Assembly: GCF_001466665.1 (NCBI RefSeq)
Contig: NZ_KQ758903.1
Location: 1,237,684-1,301,683 of the forward strand
Direction: 5' to 3'
From: Dehalogenimonas alkenigignens
GTDB taxonomy: Bacteria > Chloroflexota > Dehalococcoidia > Dehalococcoidales > Dehalococcoidaceae
DNA: 64,000 nucleotides
Positions within the stretch are counted from its first letter, which is position 1, and every line of letters starts with the position of its first letter. A program made the translations under genes and the position numbers. The notes under the pieces were generated by a model. It ran no database searches, was not told the DNA's origin, and worked only from the letters and a program-made list of their open reading frames with translations. Below, one piece after another: positions 35,821 through 45,690 of the stretch.

Positions 35821-38232
35821 TTAATCAATCTTAAAACCCAGGAGGCCTCCCAGGTGATTATGGATGCTGCCGCCTGTATTAAATGGACTTTTTCGACCAT
35901 TAACTCTTGCAGACTCTGAAATCTTCGCAAACCACGCATTCTGCACGCGCCAGAGATTTAACTCAAGACCGGAGCCTTTGGCGATTTTCAAGAGGCCTTC
36001 GGCTATATCATGAGCCTCTTTGTCTTTAGGATTATCTGTGTAAGCAATCGTCAGTTCTTCCACTCGAGAAGCAAAATAATAAGAGACTGATTGTTCGTCG
36101 ACCGGCAATCCCCAAAGACTCATTTCGTTCAAAGTGGACTGTATTGTTTTGAGATTGGGCCGTCTATTCTCAAGTTCACTTTGGAGTTCGCGGTTAAGAA
36201 TGAAAGCCGCGGAAACACTGAGATGGGGAGGTATTGGCTGTCCCAGGTCGGAAATAAACCTGACCGTGTCACGGTACTCGTTGAACAGGCGGCGATGAGC
36301 TTTTTCGGCTCTCTGGAGGGTGACTGCGACAATGTTTTGGACGGCCGCGGCTTTTTCGTCACCGAACAACTCGGTCAATCCGTATATAGAACCGGGGAAG
36401 TGCTGGGTCAATGTTGAAAGACGGAGAGAGAAATCAGCTTCCGATGAACCGGATAACAGTTCAGCGTTTAGATCAGCCAAATTCGCGGTCGATGTGGAAT
36501 CATCAGCCACGCCGGCGTGTACCTCGCGCACACCCCAGGCATAAGCAGCGCAACGAAAACGGCATGACTCGCCGGTCACCGTAGACGTGACTTCAATCCG
36601 CCCCATTATGGTTTTTAACATGCCCGATGCTGACTTTGTTACATTAGTAGCGTTGACTCGGAAAATATAATAAGTTGATTGAAGGGATTGTTTGGAAAAT
36701 AATCCGTTGATTATGACATTCGCTCCAGCTCTTTTTAGATCGGTTTGCAGAGGCCGCACTTGCTGTTCGAAGATGTCTTTACCGCTTCCTAAAGCGGGCA
36801 CATTGCTTCGGGCACCCGCCAGTAACTCAAGGAATTGGGATTCAGGGGATTCACCGGAAATTTCAGCGGCAAACTGTAAGGCCATTGCCGCCTGTTTTAA
36901 CACCAGCACCGATTCAAGACCGCCTATATCGTCAAAGAACCAACCGCAACTTGTGAAGGCTGACTGAACTCTCCGTTCCATTTCAAGTAGCTTTAACACT
37001 GTGAATTTTTCAGAAGAGGTCAAAGGCCGGAGCGCCCAACGATTGAGAAAGCGATTGATGTTTTCTTTGGATCGATTACTGAACACCTCGATATAGCCAT
37101 CGCGTGCTGCCCGGGGATTCTGCAGCAAACGGGAAGTTTCCTTTTCATAAACATAGCTAAGTTGGTCACTCAGTAAGTCCATGGCGCGGCGCAGTGGAGA
37201 CCGCCAATCCTGGTTCCATCCCGGGTGTTGGCCGGTGTTGCAGCAGCAGCCACTTCGCCAGCGTTCTACACCATGGTTGCAGCTCCATGCTGAGTTTTCC
37301 TGTATCTCGACCTCATGATCCGGTGGGAAGAGGGATAAATACTCTCCTGGCGTGGTGACACGGACATCGGCTTTGTGTAATTGGTCGAAGGCTTGTGCCA
37401 GTGCCATTTCGCCGAATTTGTGGTGATGTCCGTACGTTTCTCCATCGGTTGCGATGATCACCAGGTTTTTGCCTTCGGGTGGGACGTAGGTTTCGAGAAT
37501 ACGGCCGGCTAATGAGTCGCCGCTGTGAAGCAGCCCCTCAAAAGCCACGCCGCGGGATAAACTCTCGTGGTAAAAGAACAGGGTGATGTTTTTACCCTTT
37601 GGAAGGCGGCAGTTGTAAGCGCGGGAGGTGTCGAAATTTCTACCAGCTTCGATCCATGTCCCCCCGGGAGGCCTGAACCTAGCCGCCTGGTGAGGGCTGA
37701 GAATGGTGAATTTAATATCGTGGTTCGCCATGATCTCAAGAGTCTCAAGGTCCACCGCTGTCTCGGGCAGCCACATTCCCTCCGGTTGGCGGCCGAAACG
37801 GCGGCGAAAATCAGCTATACCCCAAACCACCTGGGTTTCCTTATCCTGGCGCCTGGCCAGCGGCATAATGATATGATTGTAAGCTTGCGCTAACGCCGGA
37901 CCGTGACCGGAATAAGCAGCGATATTTTCGCGGTCAGAGGAGATAATGGACGCGTAAACTTCCGGCTGGTTGTTTTCCATCCAGGTTAGCAGCGTCGGCC
38001 CGAAATCAAAGCTTAGGCGGGAATAATTATTAACTATGGCGACTATTTGTCCTTTTTCGTCAAGGATGCGAGCCGCCAGGTTGGCGGCATAACATTCATC
38101 GGTGATCCGCTGGTTCCAATCATGGTAAGGAGTCGCTGATGCTTCTGATTCAATAATTTCCAGCCATGGATTTTCCCGCGGGGGTTGGTAAAAATGACCG
38201 TGAATTATGACGTATCTCTTTGTTTCAGTCAT
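35821..38232 (-). CDS. GH57-family glycoside hydrolase (DUF3536)
   Basis: 803 residues from MTETKRYVIIHGHFYQPP, AGGGAG at 8 bases. GH57 motifs: HGHFYQPPREN, GMWLPETAVDLETL (catalytic Glu) and ATDGETYGHHHKFGE (acid Asp). DUF3536 C-terminal part (about 450-800) is helical. Likely acts on alpha-glucans given the adjoining malQ and glgP; debranching or amylase-like activity is an inference. Cytoplasmic, no signal peptide. Overlaps the malQ stop by 8 bases. Confidence 0.88.
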   Translation of the reverse strand: MTETKRYVIIHGHFYQPPRENPWLEIIESEASATPYHDWNQRITDECYAANLAARILDEKGQIVAIVNNYSRLSFDFGPTLLTWMENNQPEVYASIISSDRENIAAYSGHGPALAQAYNHIIMPLARRQDKETQVVWGIADFRRRFGRQPEGMWLPETAVDLETLEIMANHDIKFTILSPHQAARFRPPGGTWIEAGRNFDTSRAYNCRLPKGKNITLFFYHESLSRGVAFEGLLHSGDSLAGRILETYVPPEGKNLVIIATDGETYGHHHKFGEMALAQAFDQLHKADVRVTTPGEYLSLFPPDHEVEIQENSAWSCNHGVERWRSGCCCNTGQHPGWNQDWRSPLRRAMDLLSDQLSYVYEKETSRLLQNPRAARDGYIEVFSNRSKENINRFLNRWALRPLTSSEKFTVLKLLEMERRVQSAFTSCGWFFDDIGGLESVLVLKQAAMALQFAAEISGESPESQFLELLAGARSNVPALGSGKDIFEQQVRPLQTDLKRAGANVIINGLFSKQSLQSTYYIFRVNATNVTKSASGMLKTIMGRIEVTSTVTGESCRFRCAAYAWGVREVHAGVADDSTSTANLADLNAELLSGSSEADFSLRLSTLTQHFPGSIYGLTELFGDEKAAAVQNIVAVTLQRAEKAHRRLFNEYRDTVRFISDLGQPIPPHLSVSAAFILNRELQSELENRRPNLKTIQSTLNEMSLWGLPVDEQSVSYYFASRVEELTIAYTDNPKDKEAHDIAEGLLKIAKGSGLELNLWRVQNAWFAKISESARVNGRKSPFNTGGSIHNHLGGLLGFKID

Positions 38233-40369
38233 GCAAACTCCCTGCTGGCAATACTGCTTTAGTGCGACGCGCTCTAATAACTGCGACATCTCTAATCAAT
38301 TCGATTATCCTCGGGTCGGTTTGGATTTCTTCAATTGACCGAAGGTTGAGAATCCTCCAATTCGGATACTCGTTCACCGTACCCGGGATATTCTGCGCTC
38401 GATAGTCGCCCAGCAGGTCAGCGATGTTCAGCAGCAAGATTGGTTCACTGCCCGAGGCTAGCAACCGCATAAATACTCTGTATACTGCATCAGCGGAGGG
38501 GTGTGTTTCATAGATCAAACCTCGGCCTCTCAGGCATTCGAGCATTGAGGTGATTCCATTTTTTCGCTGAGTAGATTCATCTTTGGCCGCCGCCGGCCCG
38601 AGAACGCCAGCCGCGGTGCGTTCTGCTATATCCGTAGCGTTGAAAAATGCCGTGAAAGGATGCATGTCATGAGTATTCATCGAGGCTGCCGCATTGTTCG
38701 GTACTGGTGCGAAACAATTCCCGTTGCCGGATAACATCTCGTACTGGGCGACGAAACTCCGAAGAATGCCGCGGCGGCGCATATACCTTCTAACCTCTGC
38801 TGGAACCAAACCCAAATCTTCCCCCACAACTACGGCTTTGTTTCGGAAAGATTCCAAACATACCACGGCATAGAGTTCTTCGGCTCGATAGTGGATGTAT
38901 AAGCCTTCGGAAGGATTGAGGCCGAGCGGGATCCAGAATAAGCGGTGGAACCACATGATGTGATCTAGGCGTAGTATCTTTCCGAACTGGAAATGGTGCC
39001 GTAGGACCTGAATAAAGTAATTGTAGCCGTTAAGCCGCATGCGTTCCGGGTGTGGCGGCCTGAATCCCCAATTCTGACCGCTGGGGAATACCGGATCGGG
39101 CGGCGCCCCAACCGAGACATGATCGGTAAAATCGTCCTGGAACCGCCGAGCATCCCAGCCCTCGGGATGAGTTCCGAGAGGCAAGTCTAAGAACAGCTTG
39201 ATACCCTTCACACTGAGTTCGGAGTACAATCTTTCCAGTTGTTTCTGAATCGAGAACTGGGTAAATAAATAGTAGCCGACGGGAGTATTAGCTAAACTTG
39301 AAAACTGTGTATCGTCGTCGCCCGGTGAAATCTGGCTGGACGTTTGACCCGTTTCCTTTGAAGCGCGGAAACGGGCGTATTCGAGTGCCTCAGGATGTGC
39401 AACCATGAACGCCGAGAATTCCTGGTAACGGGGAGTTTCGGTATTTGAAAAAAAATACCGGGACAGCAGTTCAAGGACTTGGCGTTTTAGAGTCCCCTGC
39501 TGGCCGTAGTTTACGAGTGCTGATTCGCGAAGGTTTTCCGCTTCAGCAGCGAACTTTTGCGAGTGTAGCAATTCTCTGGCTTCGCCGCAGGCGGCTAACT
39601 CGGGCAGCGACTCAAGATCAATGTAAAATTCATTCCAAAACAGGCGGCTGACTGGTGAATAGGGGCTGGGGTTCGATGAATCTTCCAAGATTATAGGTAG
39701 CAGCGGCAGCGTAGCGATCACCGATGCCCCTTGGGTCTCGCTCCAGCCGGCTAGGCGGCGGAAATCAGAGAGATCGCCTGCCCCCAGGCTGGTTTCAGAG
39801 CGAAGCGAATAAACCGGGCTGAATAATCCCCATCTTGCGGAGTCACATTTATCTGAATATGCTTGTTGCGGGGCCGATATGATCAGAGAGCGGTACATCC
39901 GCGTGCCGATGTGAATTTTAAGTTCGTGATAGCCTTGCGGCAAGATGCCTTTCACTTGAAGTTTATGAGTTGGTGTCCGCTGATATGCCTTTGTTTGTTT
40001 GTGATCAATCTGAGTGACGGTACAATCTGAAGATTTCCAGCAATAGTTCAAAACTCGGCCTTCTTCCAGAGTGATGGTCGCTGAGACGATTCCGTTGAAC
40101 TTACGCGGTAAAGTCATCGGAATAGAGCGTAGCCTGCCGCTCCAAGCCACCAGTACCGGTTGGACTGCTTGCCGCCGTTTTATCGCAGTAAGACGCCTAA
40201 ACGCCTGAGGCGCGTCAGTCTCGTCCTCGATGCGGATACCCAAACCGCGTAACGCTCCGATGATCGCCTGCGCCGATGCTCTTTTAAGACGACCGTGCAT
40301 GTCGCGATAAGCTGTTTGAATACCGCAGGCGGTGGCCAGGTTATTTAGCTCTGGATTTACTTTAGCCAA
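38225..40369 (-). CDS. malQ: 4-alpha-glucanotransferase
   Basis: 714 residues, the long MalQ form with an N-terminal extension domain (about 1-165) before the GH77 barrel. RSETSLGAGDLSDFRRLAGW, LKLFLDLPLG-like IKLFLDLPLGTHPEGWD, LRLDHIMWFHRLFWIP (nucleophile Asp), AVVVGEDLGLVPAEVR (acid Glu) and NTHDMHPFTAFF are present. TTG start near GGAAG. Disproportionates maltodextrins for GlgP. Divergent from glgP. Confidence 0.92.
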   Translation of the reverse strand: MAKVNPELNNLATACGIQTAYRDMHGRLKRASAQAIIGALRGLGIRIEDETDAPQAFRRLTAIKRRQAVQPVLVAWSGRLRSIPMTLPRKFNGIVSATITLEEGRVLNYCWKSSDCTVTQIDHKQTKAYQRTPTHKLQVKGILPQGYHELKIHIGTRMYRSLIISAPQQAYSDKCDSARWGLFSPVYSLRSETSLGAGDLSDFRRLAGWSETQGASVIATLPLLPIILEDSSNPSPYSPVSRLFWNEFYIDLESLPELAACGEARELLHSQKFAAEAENLRESALVNYGQQGTLKRQVLELLSRYFFSNTETPRYQEFSAFMVAHPEALEYARFRASKETGQTSSQISPGDDDTQFSSLANTPVGYYLFTQFSIQKQLERLYSELSVKGIKLFLDLPLGTHPEGWDARRFQDDFTDHVSVGAPPDPVFPSGQNWGFRPPHPERMRLNGYNYFIQVLRHHFQFGKILRLDHIMWFHRLFWIPLGLNPSEGLYIHYRAEELYAVVCLESFRNKAVVVGEDLGLVPAEVRRYMRRRGILRSFVAQYEMLSGNGNCFAPVPNNAAASMNTHDMHPFTAFFNATDIAERTAAGVLGPAAAKDESTQRKNGITSMLECLRGRGLIYETHPSADAVYRVFMRLLASGSEPILLLNIADLLGDYRAQNIPGTVNEYPNWRILNLRSIEEIQTDPRIIELIRDVAVIRARRTKAVLPAGSLHD

Positions 40370-40396
40370 CCAAACTTCCCATCTTCACTTAGCCGG

Positions 40397-40402
40397 ATTA
40401 TA
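40397..40402 (-). promoter_or_regulatory. -10 element for the malQ-GH57 operon
   Basis: Perfect TATAAT about 28 bases upstream of the malQ TTG; the -35 match (TTCCAA) is poor. Confidence 0.45.
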
Positions 40403-40414
40403 CCGGGTAACGGC

Positions 40415-40443
40415 TTGACTTGGAAAAAGGCGGCAAGGATAAT
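40415..40443 (+). promoter_or_regulatory. glgP promoter
   Basis: TTGACT (40415-40420), 17-base spacer, GATAAT (40438-40443). It overlaps the longest possible open frame and rules out starts before 40450. Confidence 0.65.
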
Positions 40444-40489
40444 GGGTGCTAATTGTTCAATCGATGTAACGCTTAAGGACTTCCGCTTA

Positions 40490-42643
40490 ATGGACTTACA
40501 ACAACTAACGTCACGGATTCCGAGGCGTATCTCGCGTTTGGCAGAGCTTTCAAACAATTTATGGTGGAGCTGGAATTTGCCAGCTCGAGAACTTTTCGAA
40601 TCGATAGATGCAAGATTGTGGCGGACTTCAGGTCATAATCCGGTACGCCTTCTGGCTGAAGTTGAAATCAAACGGCTCGACAGCCTGGCTGTGGACCAAG
40701 AATTCCTTGTGAAGTACGACCGGGCGATTGGTGAATTCGACAGCATCATCAAAGACGGCAACACCTGGGTATCACGAAACTTTCAGGGTGTTTTCAAAAA
40801 ACCTATAGCCTACTTTTCGATGGAATTTGCCGTTCATAACTCCTTGCCGATGTATGCCGGCGGACTGGGGGTACTTGCTGGCGATATATGCAAAGAAGCT
40901 TCCGACCTTGGGCTGCCGTTTGTCGGCGTCGGCTTCATGTATCCGGAAGGGTATTTCCATCAGCGCATCAGCGACGAAGGCTGGCAAATAGAACACTACC
41001 GGCAACTCGACTTCGATCTTGCTCCTGTTTCGAAGGTAACCATGCCTGACGGCAGCCAATTCATCATGAGCCTGAGCCTCGGGGATAAAACAGTATTTAT
41101 TACAGCATGGGAAGTCAAGGTGGGCAGGAGTATTCTTTACCTGCTGGACACTAACCTGCCGGAGAATGCCCCCGGTGATAGAGAACTCTCAGCCAGGCTT
41201 TATAGCGCGGGTAAAGATATCAGGCTGCAGCAAGAATATATATTGGGAATCGGCGGCGTCCGGCTGCTCCGCCTTTTAGGCATTGATCCGGCTGCCTGGC
41301 ACTGCAACGAAGGTCATACGTCGTTTCTGCTGGTTGAACTGCTCAGAGAGCACCTTTTGGCCGGTGAAACGTTCGAAAAAGCGGTTGATAAAGTCAGGGC
41401 CGCAACAATATTTACCACCCATACCCCTGTTCCGGCTGGACACGATACCTTTGATGAATCGATGATCGAACGTTATTTTTGTTGCTTCTGGGAAAGCCTA
41501 GCCCTGGACCGGGAGCGCTTCATGTCATTGGGTCAAGCCTCTCCAGGCGAACCGTTCAATATGACAGCGCTAGGGATGAACCTTTCAAAAAACATCAATG
41601 CGGTGAGTAAAATTCATGGAGAAGTCTCGCGCCGCATGTGGCAGCGGCTTTATCCCCAAACTCCGGAGTCTGCCGTTCCCATTAACCACGTCACCAATGG
41701 CATTCATGTGCCTACATGGCTGACACCAGGGATGTCAAAACTGTTTGAAAAATCTTTTGGAGCAGAATGGTACCAGCGAAGACACGATATTAGCTTCCGT
41801 AAAGCGGTGGAGGCGATCCCGGACGAAGCGTTATGGCAGGTGCATCAGGACCGTAAGCAACGTTTGGCGCACTATATCAGAGAGCAAGCACGCCAGGAAT
41901 GGGGAGGTATTGACGTGTCCAGCCGGCGGCTGGTGGCTTTGGGAGCAATGCTTGATCCTGAGGTGCTGACCGTCGGTTTTGTCCGCCGTTTTGTGGAATA
42001 TAAACGACCGACTCTTCTTTTCAAAGATATTGAACGTCTTAAAACAATTGTCCGCAACTGGCAGCGACCGGTGCAGTTCATATTTGCCGGCAAGTCGCAC
42101 CCGGCTGATTATATGGCAAAGGAACTGATTCACCGGGTATACGGCCAGGCGACCGATCGTGAGTTTGAAGGCAGAATTTGTTTTATTGAAGACTATGACC
42201 TCCATCTTGCCCGGTACCTTGTATCAGGTGTTGACGTCTGGTTGAACAACCCGCGGCGTCTGTTAGAAGCCAGCGGGACTTCCGGTATGAAAGCGTCGAT
42301 CAACGGCGTTCCCAACGCCAGTATTTTGGATGGCTGGTGGCATGAAGGATTTAACGGTCGGAACGGGTGGGCTATCGGCGGCACCTTTAAGCCGGAGGAT
42401 CCAAATGCAGAAGATATCCAGGACGCCTCTGAACTCTACGGGTTGCTCGAAGAACAGATTATCCCGATGTTTTATGAGCGCGACACGGCTGATATTCCCC
42501 GGCGCTGGCTGAAGATTTGCAAGGAAGCCATCGCTTCGACGCTATTTTCTTTTTCAGCCTCCAGGATGATGATGGAATATGCTGAAATGATGTATGTGCC
42601 GATAGCTCAGAGCGCGGCGACGGTGGCAATTCAATCTGAATAA
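40490..42643 (+). CDS. glgP: Alpha-glucan phosphorylase
   Basis: 717 residues, the short GT35 phosphorylase type with an N-terminal DUF3417 domain (LAELSNNLWWSWNLPAREL). Releases glucose-1-phosphate from glycogen or maltodextrin using pyridoxal phosphate. YFSMEFAVHNSLPMYAGGLG, WHCNEGHTSF and the PLP lysine region EASGTSGMKASINGVPN are visible. Start chosen at ATG 40490 because the promoter lies just upstream; AAGGA at 12 bases. Confidence 0.94.
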   Translation: MDLQQLTSRIPRRISRLAELSNNLWWSWNLPARELFESIDARLWRTSGHNPVRLLAEVEIKRLDSLAVDQEFLVKYDRAIGEFDSIIKDGNTWVSRNFQGVFKKPIAYFSMEFAVHNSLPMYAGGLGVLAGDICKEASDLGLPFVGVGFMYPEGYFHQRISDEGWQIEHYRQLDFDLAPVSKVTMPDGSQFIMSLSLGDKTVFITAWEVKVGRSILYLLDTNLPENAPGDRELSARLYSAGKDIRLQQEYILGIGGVRLLRLLGIDPAAWHCNEGHTSFLLVELLREHLLAGETFEKAVDKVRAATIFTTHTPVPAGHDTFDESMIERYFCCFWESLALDRERFMSLGQASPGEPFNMTALGMNLSKNINAVSKIHGEVSRRMWQRLYPQTPESAVPINHVTNGIHVPTWLTPGMSKLFEKSFGAEWYQRRHDISFRKAVEAIPDEALWQVHQDRKQRLAHYIREQARQEWGGIDVSSRRLVALGAMLDPEVLTVGFVRRFVEYKRPTLLFKDIERLKTIVRNWQRPVQFIFAGKSHPADYMAKELIHRVYGQATDREFEGRICFIEDYDLHLARYLVSGVDVWLNNPRRLLEASGTSGMKASINGVPNASILDGWWHEGFNGRNGWAIGGTFKPEDPNAEDIQDASELYGLLEEQIIPMFYERDTADIPRRWLKICKEAIASTLFSFSASRMMMEYAEMMYVPIAQSAATVAIQSE

Positions 42644-42651
42644 GCCGGGTG

Positions 42652-43731
42652 TTACTTCCATGTCCAGGTGCTGTTGATAAAGAAATTCCAGCCGAAGGCG
42701 GCAATGATTCCGACTGCCGCTGATAAGATATAATGGAGCCCTATTAACTCGGTCAACGCTGCCAGCAGGCAAACGTAAATGATAAAGCCTCCCAGACTGG
42801 TGGTGTTGAATCGCCACAGCCGGCTGATGAATTTTGAACCATCGCGTTTCCGATCGCTAAAAGTGAATCGATCATTTAACATAAAATTCCATATAACCGA
42901 AATCTCGAAAGCTATTGCGCCGGCCAACAGGTAGTTAAAACCAACAGCTTCCCGCAATAACGCGATCAGGCTCAAGTTAACCACCGAACCGCTGAGCCCG
43001 ACGCCGATAAATTTCAGCATCCTTCGGAGTTCACCAGTACGTCGCATTAAGGAAACAAGGTGTCGTAAATAGTCAGTCTGGGTTATCATCGATAATTTAG
43101 TCGTTCCGGCTCGCCGGTTTTCAAAAACATAAGGCACTTCAACGGTTTTAGTTGACCTGCCCAGGCAGATGACTTCCAGCAGTATTTTGTAACCCACCGG
43201 GCTTAATCCCACGCCGGAGATAACCTCGCGTCGAAATAAAAAACAGCCGCTCATGGGGTCCTTGATCCCCCTGGTTGACGGAAGCAGCAAGTGGGCAAGG
43301 AATACCGCGCCTCGTGAGATTAGTTTTCTGATAAATGACCAGTTGCCGACGCTGCCGCCCGGAACGTAGCGGCTGGCGATAACGATATCGGCTGCTGTTT
43401 GGTTTACTGTTGCCACCAGCCGGCTCATCACCTCCGGCGGGTGTTGGAGGTCGGCGTCCATGACCCCGATCAATTTGCCTTTGGCTGCGTTAAACCCGTC
43501 GACAACGGCTGAAGCTAAACCGCGTTTATCGGTTCTGACGATCACATTTGCATGAAATTGTTCAGAAAAACGACGAACAATATCAGCGGTTCCGTCAGGC
43601 GAGTTGTCATCGATCACCAGAACATCAAAAGGGTACCCTTTCAACGCCGAGTGTACCTGTTCCAGCAGTATTGGCACGTTGGCGGCTTCTTTAAATGTTG
43701 GTACCACAATAGTTAGATGAGGCTTATTCAT
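42652..43731 (-). CDS. GT2 glycosyltransferase fused to GtrA-like membrane domain
   Basis: 359 residues from MNKPHLTIVVPTFKEAANV. GT-A domain resembling dolichyl/polyprenyl-phosphate mannosyl- or glucosyltransferases, with VLVIDDNSPDGTAD and GVMDADLQHPPEVM (metal-binding DxD-like) and QxxRW-like end; then four hydrophobic helices of a GtrA domain (about 230-355). Would charge a lipid carrier with a sugar. No Shine-Dalgarno; the ATG sits at the predicted transcript start. Confidence 0.9.
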   Translation of the reverse strand: MNKPHLTIVVPTFKEAANVPILLEQVHSALKGYPFDVLVIDDNSPDGTADIVRRFSEQFHANVIVRTDKRGLASAVVDGFNAAKGKLIGVMDADLQHPPEVMSRLVATVNQTAADIVIASRYVPGGSVGNWSFIRKLISRGAVFLAHLLLPSTRGIKDPMSGCFLFRREVISGVGLSPVGYKILLEVICLGRSTKTVEVPYVFENRRAGTTKLSMITQTDYLRHLVSLMRRTGELRRMLKFIGVGLSGSVVNLSLIALLREAVGFNYLLAGAIAFEISVIWNFMLNDRFTFSDRKRDGSKFISRLWRFNTTSLGGFIIYVCLLAALTELIGLHYILSAAVGIIAAFGWNFFINSTWTWK

Positions 43732-43738
43732 AGCCACA

Positions 43739-43767
43739 ATGCTATCTGAGCAGGTACGAAGCGTCAA
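43739..43767 (-). promoter_or_regulatory. GT2 gene promoter
   Basis: TTGACG (43767-43762), 17-base spacer, TAGCAT (43744-43739), then 7 bases to the ATG at 43731. Confidence 0.6.
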
Positions 43768-43798
43768 GTTGATTCCAATTACGGACCAGAGAACTTCA

Positions 43799-43827
43799 TT
43801 GCCGGAAATACCGGCAGTGTCTATAAT
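43799..43827 (+). promoter_or_regulatory. Crp/Fnr gene promoter with internal palindrome
   Basis: TTGCCG (43799-43804), 17-base spacer, perfect TATAAT (43822-43827), 7 bases to the ATG at 43835. The spacer contains GCCGG AAATA CCGGC (43801-43815), a candidate operator for autoregulation. Confidence 0.7.
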
Positions 43828-43834
43828 TCCTGGC

Positions 43835-44518
43835 ATGTCCGGATCGAGTGTCACGCTGAACATTATTGCTAAGGAGCAACTCCTTGCCCGCAGCCCTTAT
43901 TTTATCGGGCTCTCTACCAATGAAATGAAAGAGGTGTCCCACCTGACTTTTGAGCGGCAGGTTGGGCGTGGTGAGATTGTAACTTTGGAAGGCGGAGCTG
44001 ACCATAATCTCTACCTGGTAGCTTCCGGGGCGTTAAAAATATACAACACCTCCTCAGGGGGCAAAGAACAGATAGTCAGCCTTGTCAGGCCCGGCGACAG
44101 TTTCAATGACGTCGCCGCTTTTGATAGCGGCACCGTACCAGCAACAGTACAGTCCTTAACCCCAGCTCTACTGTATTATATCAGCGGCCCTGCGTTGCTT
44201 GAGAGAGCCTGCCGTTTAAGTGGACTTGCTTCGAATATTGCCCGCCTGCTTGCCGGCAGAGTGAGGGATTTGAGCAGCCTTGTTGCCGATCTTTCTTTCA
44301 GACCGGTAGCCGGCCGTCTGGCGCGTATCCTGCTTGACCAGATAAACCGGGAACCGGCCCCTTACCTGACACAAAAGGATCTGGCTTCAATGGCAGGCAC
44401 TGCCCGAGAAGTGGTGGCGCGGGCACTTAAAAGCCTGGAAGACGAAGGTATTATCAGGGTAGACCGTCACAAGATCGTAATTAAAGACCGGGTAAAACTC
44501 GAAGATAAGGCCGCATGA
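43835..44518 (+). CDS. Crp/Fnr-family transcriptional regulator
   Basis: 227 residues from MSGSSVTLNII; the 32-codon longer frame runs through the promoter. Cyclic-nucleotide-binding-like beta roll (about 20-130) and a C-terminal HTH_Crp with LTQKDLASMAGTAREVVARA as the recognition region. The N-terminus lacks the cysteine cluster of FNR, so it is unlikely to hold its own iron-sulfur cluster. Coupled to a ferredoxin gene by ATGA overlap. Confidence 0.9.
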   Translation: MSGSSVTLNIIAKEQLLARSPYFIGLSTNEMKEVSHLTFERQVGRGEIVTLEGGADHNLYLVASGALKIYNTSSGGKEQIVSLVRPGDSFNDVAAFDSGTVPATVQSLTPALLYYISGPALLERACRLSGLASNIARLLAGRVRDLSSLVADLSFRPVAGRLARILLDQINREPAPYLTQKDLASMAGTAREVVARALKSLEDEGIIRVDRHKIVIKDRVKLEDKAA

Positions 44519-44781
44519 TGAAAGTCACATACATTTCGGCGGCACTCGTCGATAATAGAAATGTGCCGCCCGCGATAACAATTGACCAGGTTCTATGCGA
44601 TGGATGTAATTTATGCGTCGCTGCCTGCGGCCAGGGTGTTTTAGCGATTGTGGGAAATAGGATTTCTTGTATTGAAACCGATGCTTGCGGTGACTGCCGA
44701 GTTTGTGAATATATTTGCGGCCGCGGCGCCATCCGTTGGGAATATGAATTGGTCTCCAGGGAGTCGAAGCCGGAGAGTTGA
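44515..44781 (+). CDS. Small [4Fe-4S] ferredoxin-like protein
   Basis: 88 residues with two four-cysteine motifs, CDGCNLCVAACGQG and CGDCRVCEYICGRGA, where the usual proline after the fourth Cys is Gly. TIDQVLCDG begins the fold. Translationally coupled to the Crp/Fnr gene; it may pass redox state to it or act as a general carrier. Confidence 0.85.
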   Translation: MMKVTYISAALVDNRNVPPAITIDQVLCDGCNLCVAACGQGVLAIVGNRISCIETDACGDCRVCEYICGRGAIRWEYELVSRESKPES

Positions 44782-44802
44782 AAATGGGGCCCATGGGCTC
44801 AT

Positions 44803-45690
44803 TTAGATAGGCTTATCGGCATCGAGAGTGAGATTTCCCTCCGCCAGACGGCGCAGCTGTTCGTTGAAAACACTTCCGGCAAGAAGTATCAGTCCAGAGA
44901 GGTAGATCCAGATCATCAAAGCGATAGCCGAATAGATTGGGCCATATATGACCGTAATCCGCGAAAACTGCACAACGAAGTAGATAAAAACATACCTCAG
45001 GACTTCAAACAAGGCCGTTGCCAGTACCGCGCCTGGCCAAATATAGTGCCAAGCGTGTCTGGTCGTTGGAAGATAAGTATACATGACGGTAAAGACAACC
45101 CAGGTGAGAATAGAGCCCACTGCCAGCAATGCGGCATTTGTTGTATTCCCGAAGAAAGGGATGACTACCGCGGGGAGTAAATTAAAAACCGTTGGCAGTA
45201 CGCCGGAGACCAAAAATAGGAAACCTGCTCCCAGCGATAATAAAATATCTCGGGGTTTTCGCAGGTAAAAAGGCCGTCGTTCGCATACGCCGCAAGACCT
45301 GTTCAAGGCCACGCCGATAGCTGTGAACATGCTTGAACTGGTCCATATCAGGGCGATAAAACTGATAACGCCGACTATATTCCGTGAAGCGATAATGCTT
45401 TCGATGTTTTCTACAACAATATCTGCGGCGATAGGCAGGTTGTCTTCCATGAAGCGGAGAATAGCCTGCTGAACTGTTTCGGAAGGCAAAAAAATACCGG
45501 CTAAAGCGATAAAACCAAGCAGCAACGGAAACAGCGACAGCATCGCGAAATAAGCAACTCCGGCCGCCAGATGGGAAGCATCGTCCCGGCCAAGTTCCTC
45601 GATGGTACCGACCGCCAACCGGATTCCGGTGACGGATAACAGCCGGTCCTTAAGTCGGTTGAACCTATTTTTGAAAGATCGTCGCGTCAT
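44803..45690 (-). CDS. YihY/BrkB-family membrane protein
   Basis: 295 residues, six hydrophobic helices. LAAGVAYFAMLSLFPLLLGF is the family signature; GPIYSAIALMIWIYLSGLIL near the end. Family role debated (once called ribonuclease BN). Overlaps the AI-2E transporter gene by 26 bases. Confidence 0.9.
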   Translation of the reverse strand: MTRRSFKNRFNRLKDRLLSVTGIRLAVGTIEELGRDDASHLAAGVAYFAMLSLFPLLLGFIALAGIFLPSETVQQAILRFMEDNLPIAADIVVENIESIIASRNIVGVISFIALIWTSSSMFTAIGVALNRSCGVCERRPFYLRKPRDILLSLGAGFLFLVSGVLPTVFNLLPAVVIPFFGNTTNAALLAVGSILTWVVFTVMYTYLPTTRHAWHYIWPGAVLATALFEVLRYVFIYFVVQFSRITVIYGPIYSAIALMIWIYLSGLILLAGSVFNEQLRRLAEGNLTLDADKPI

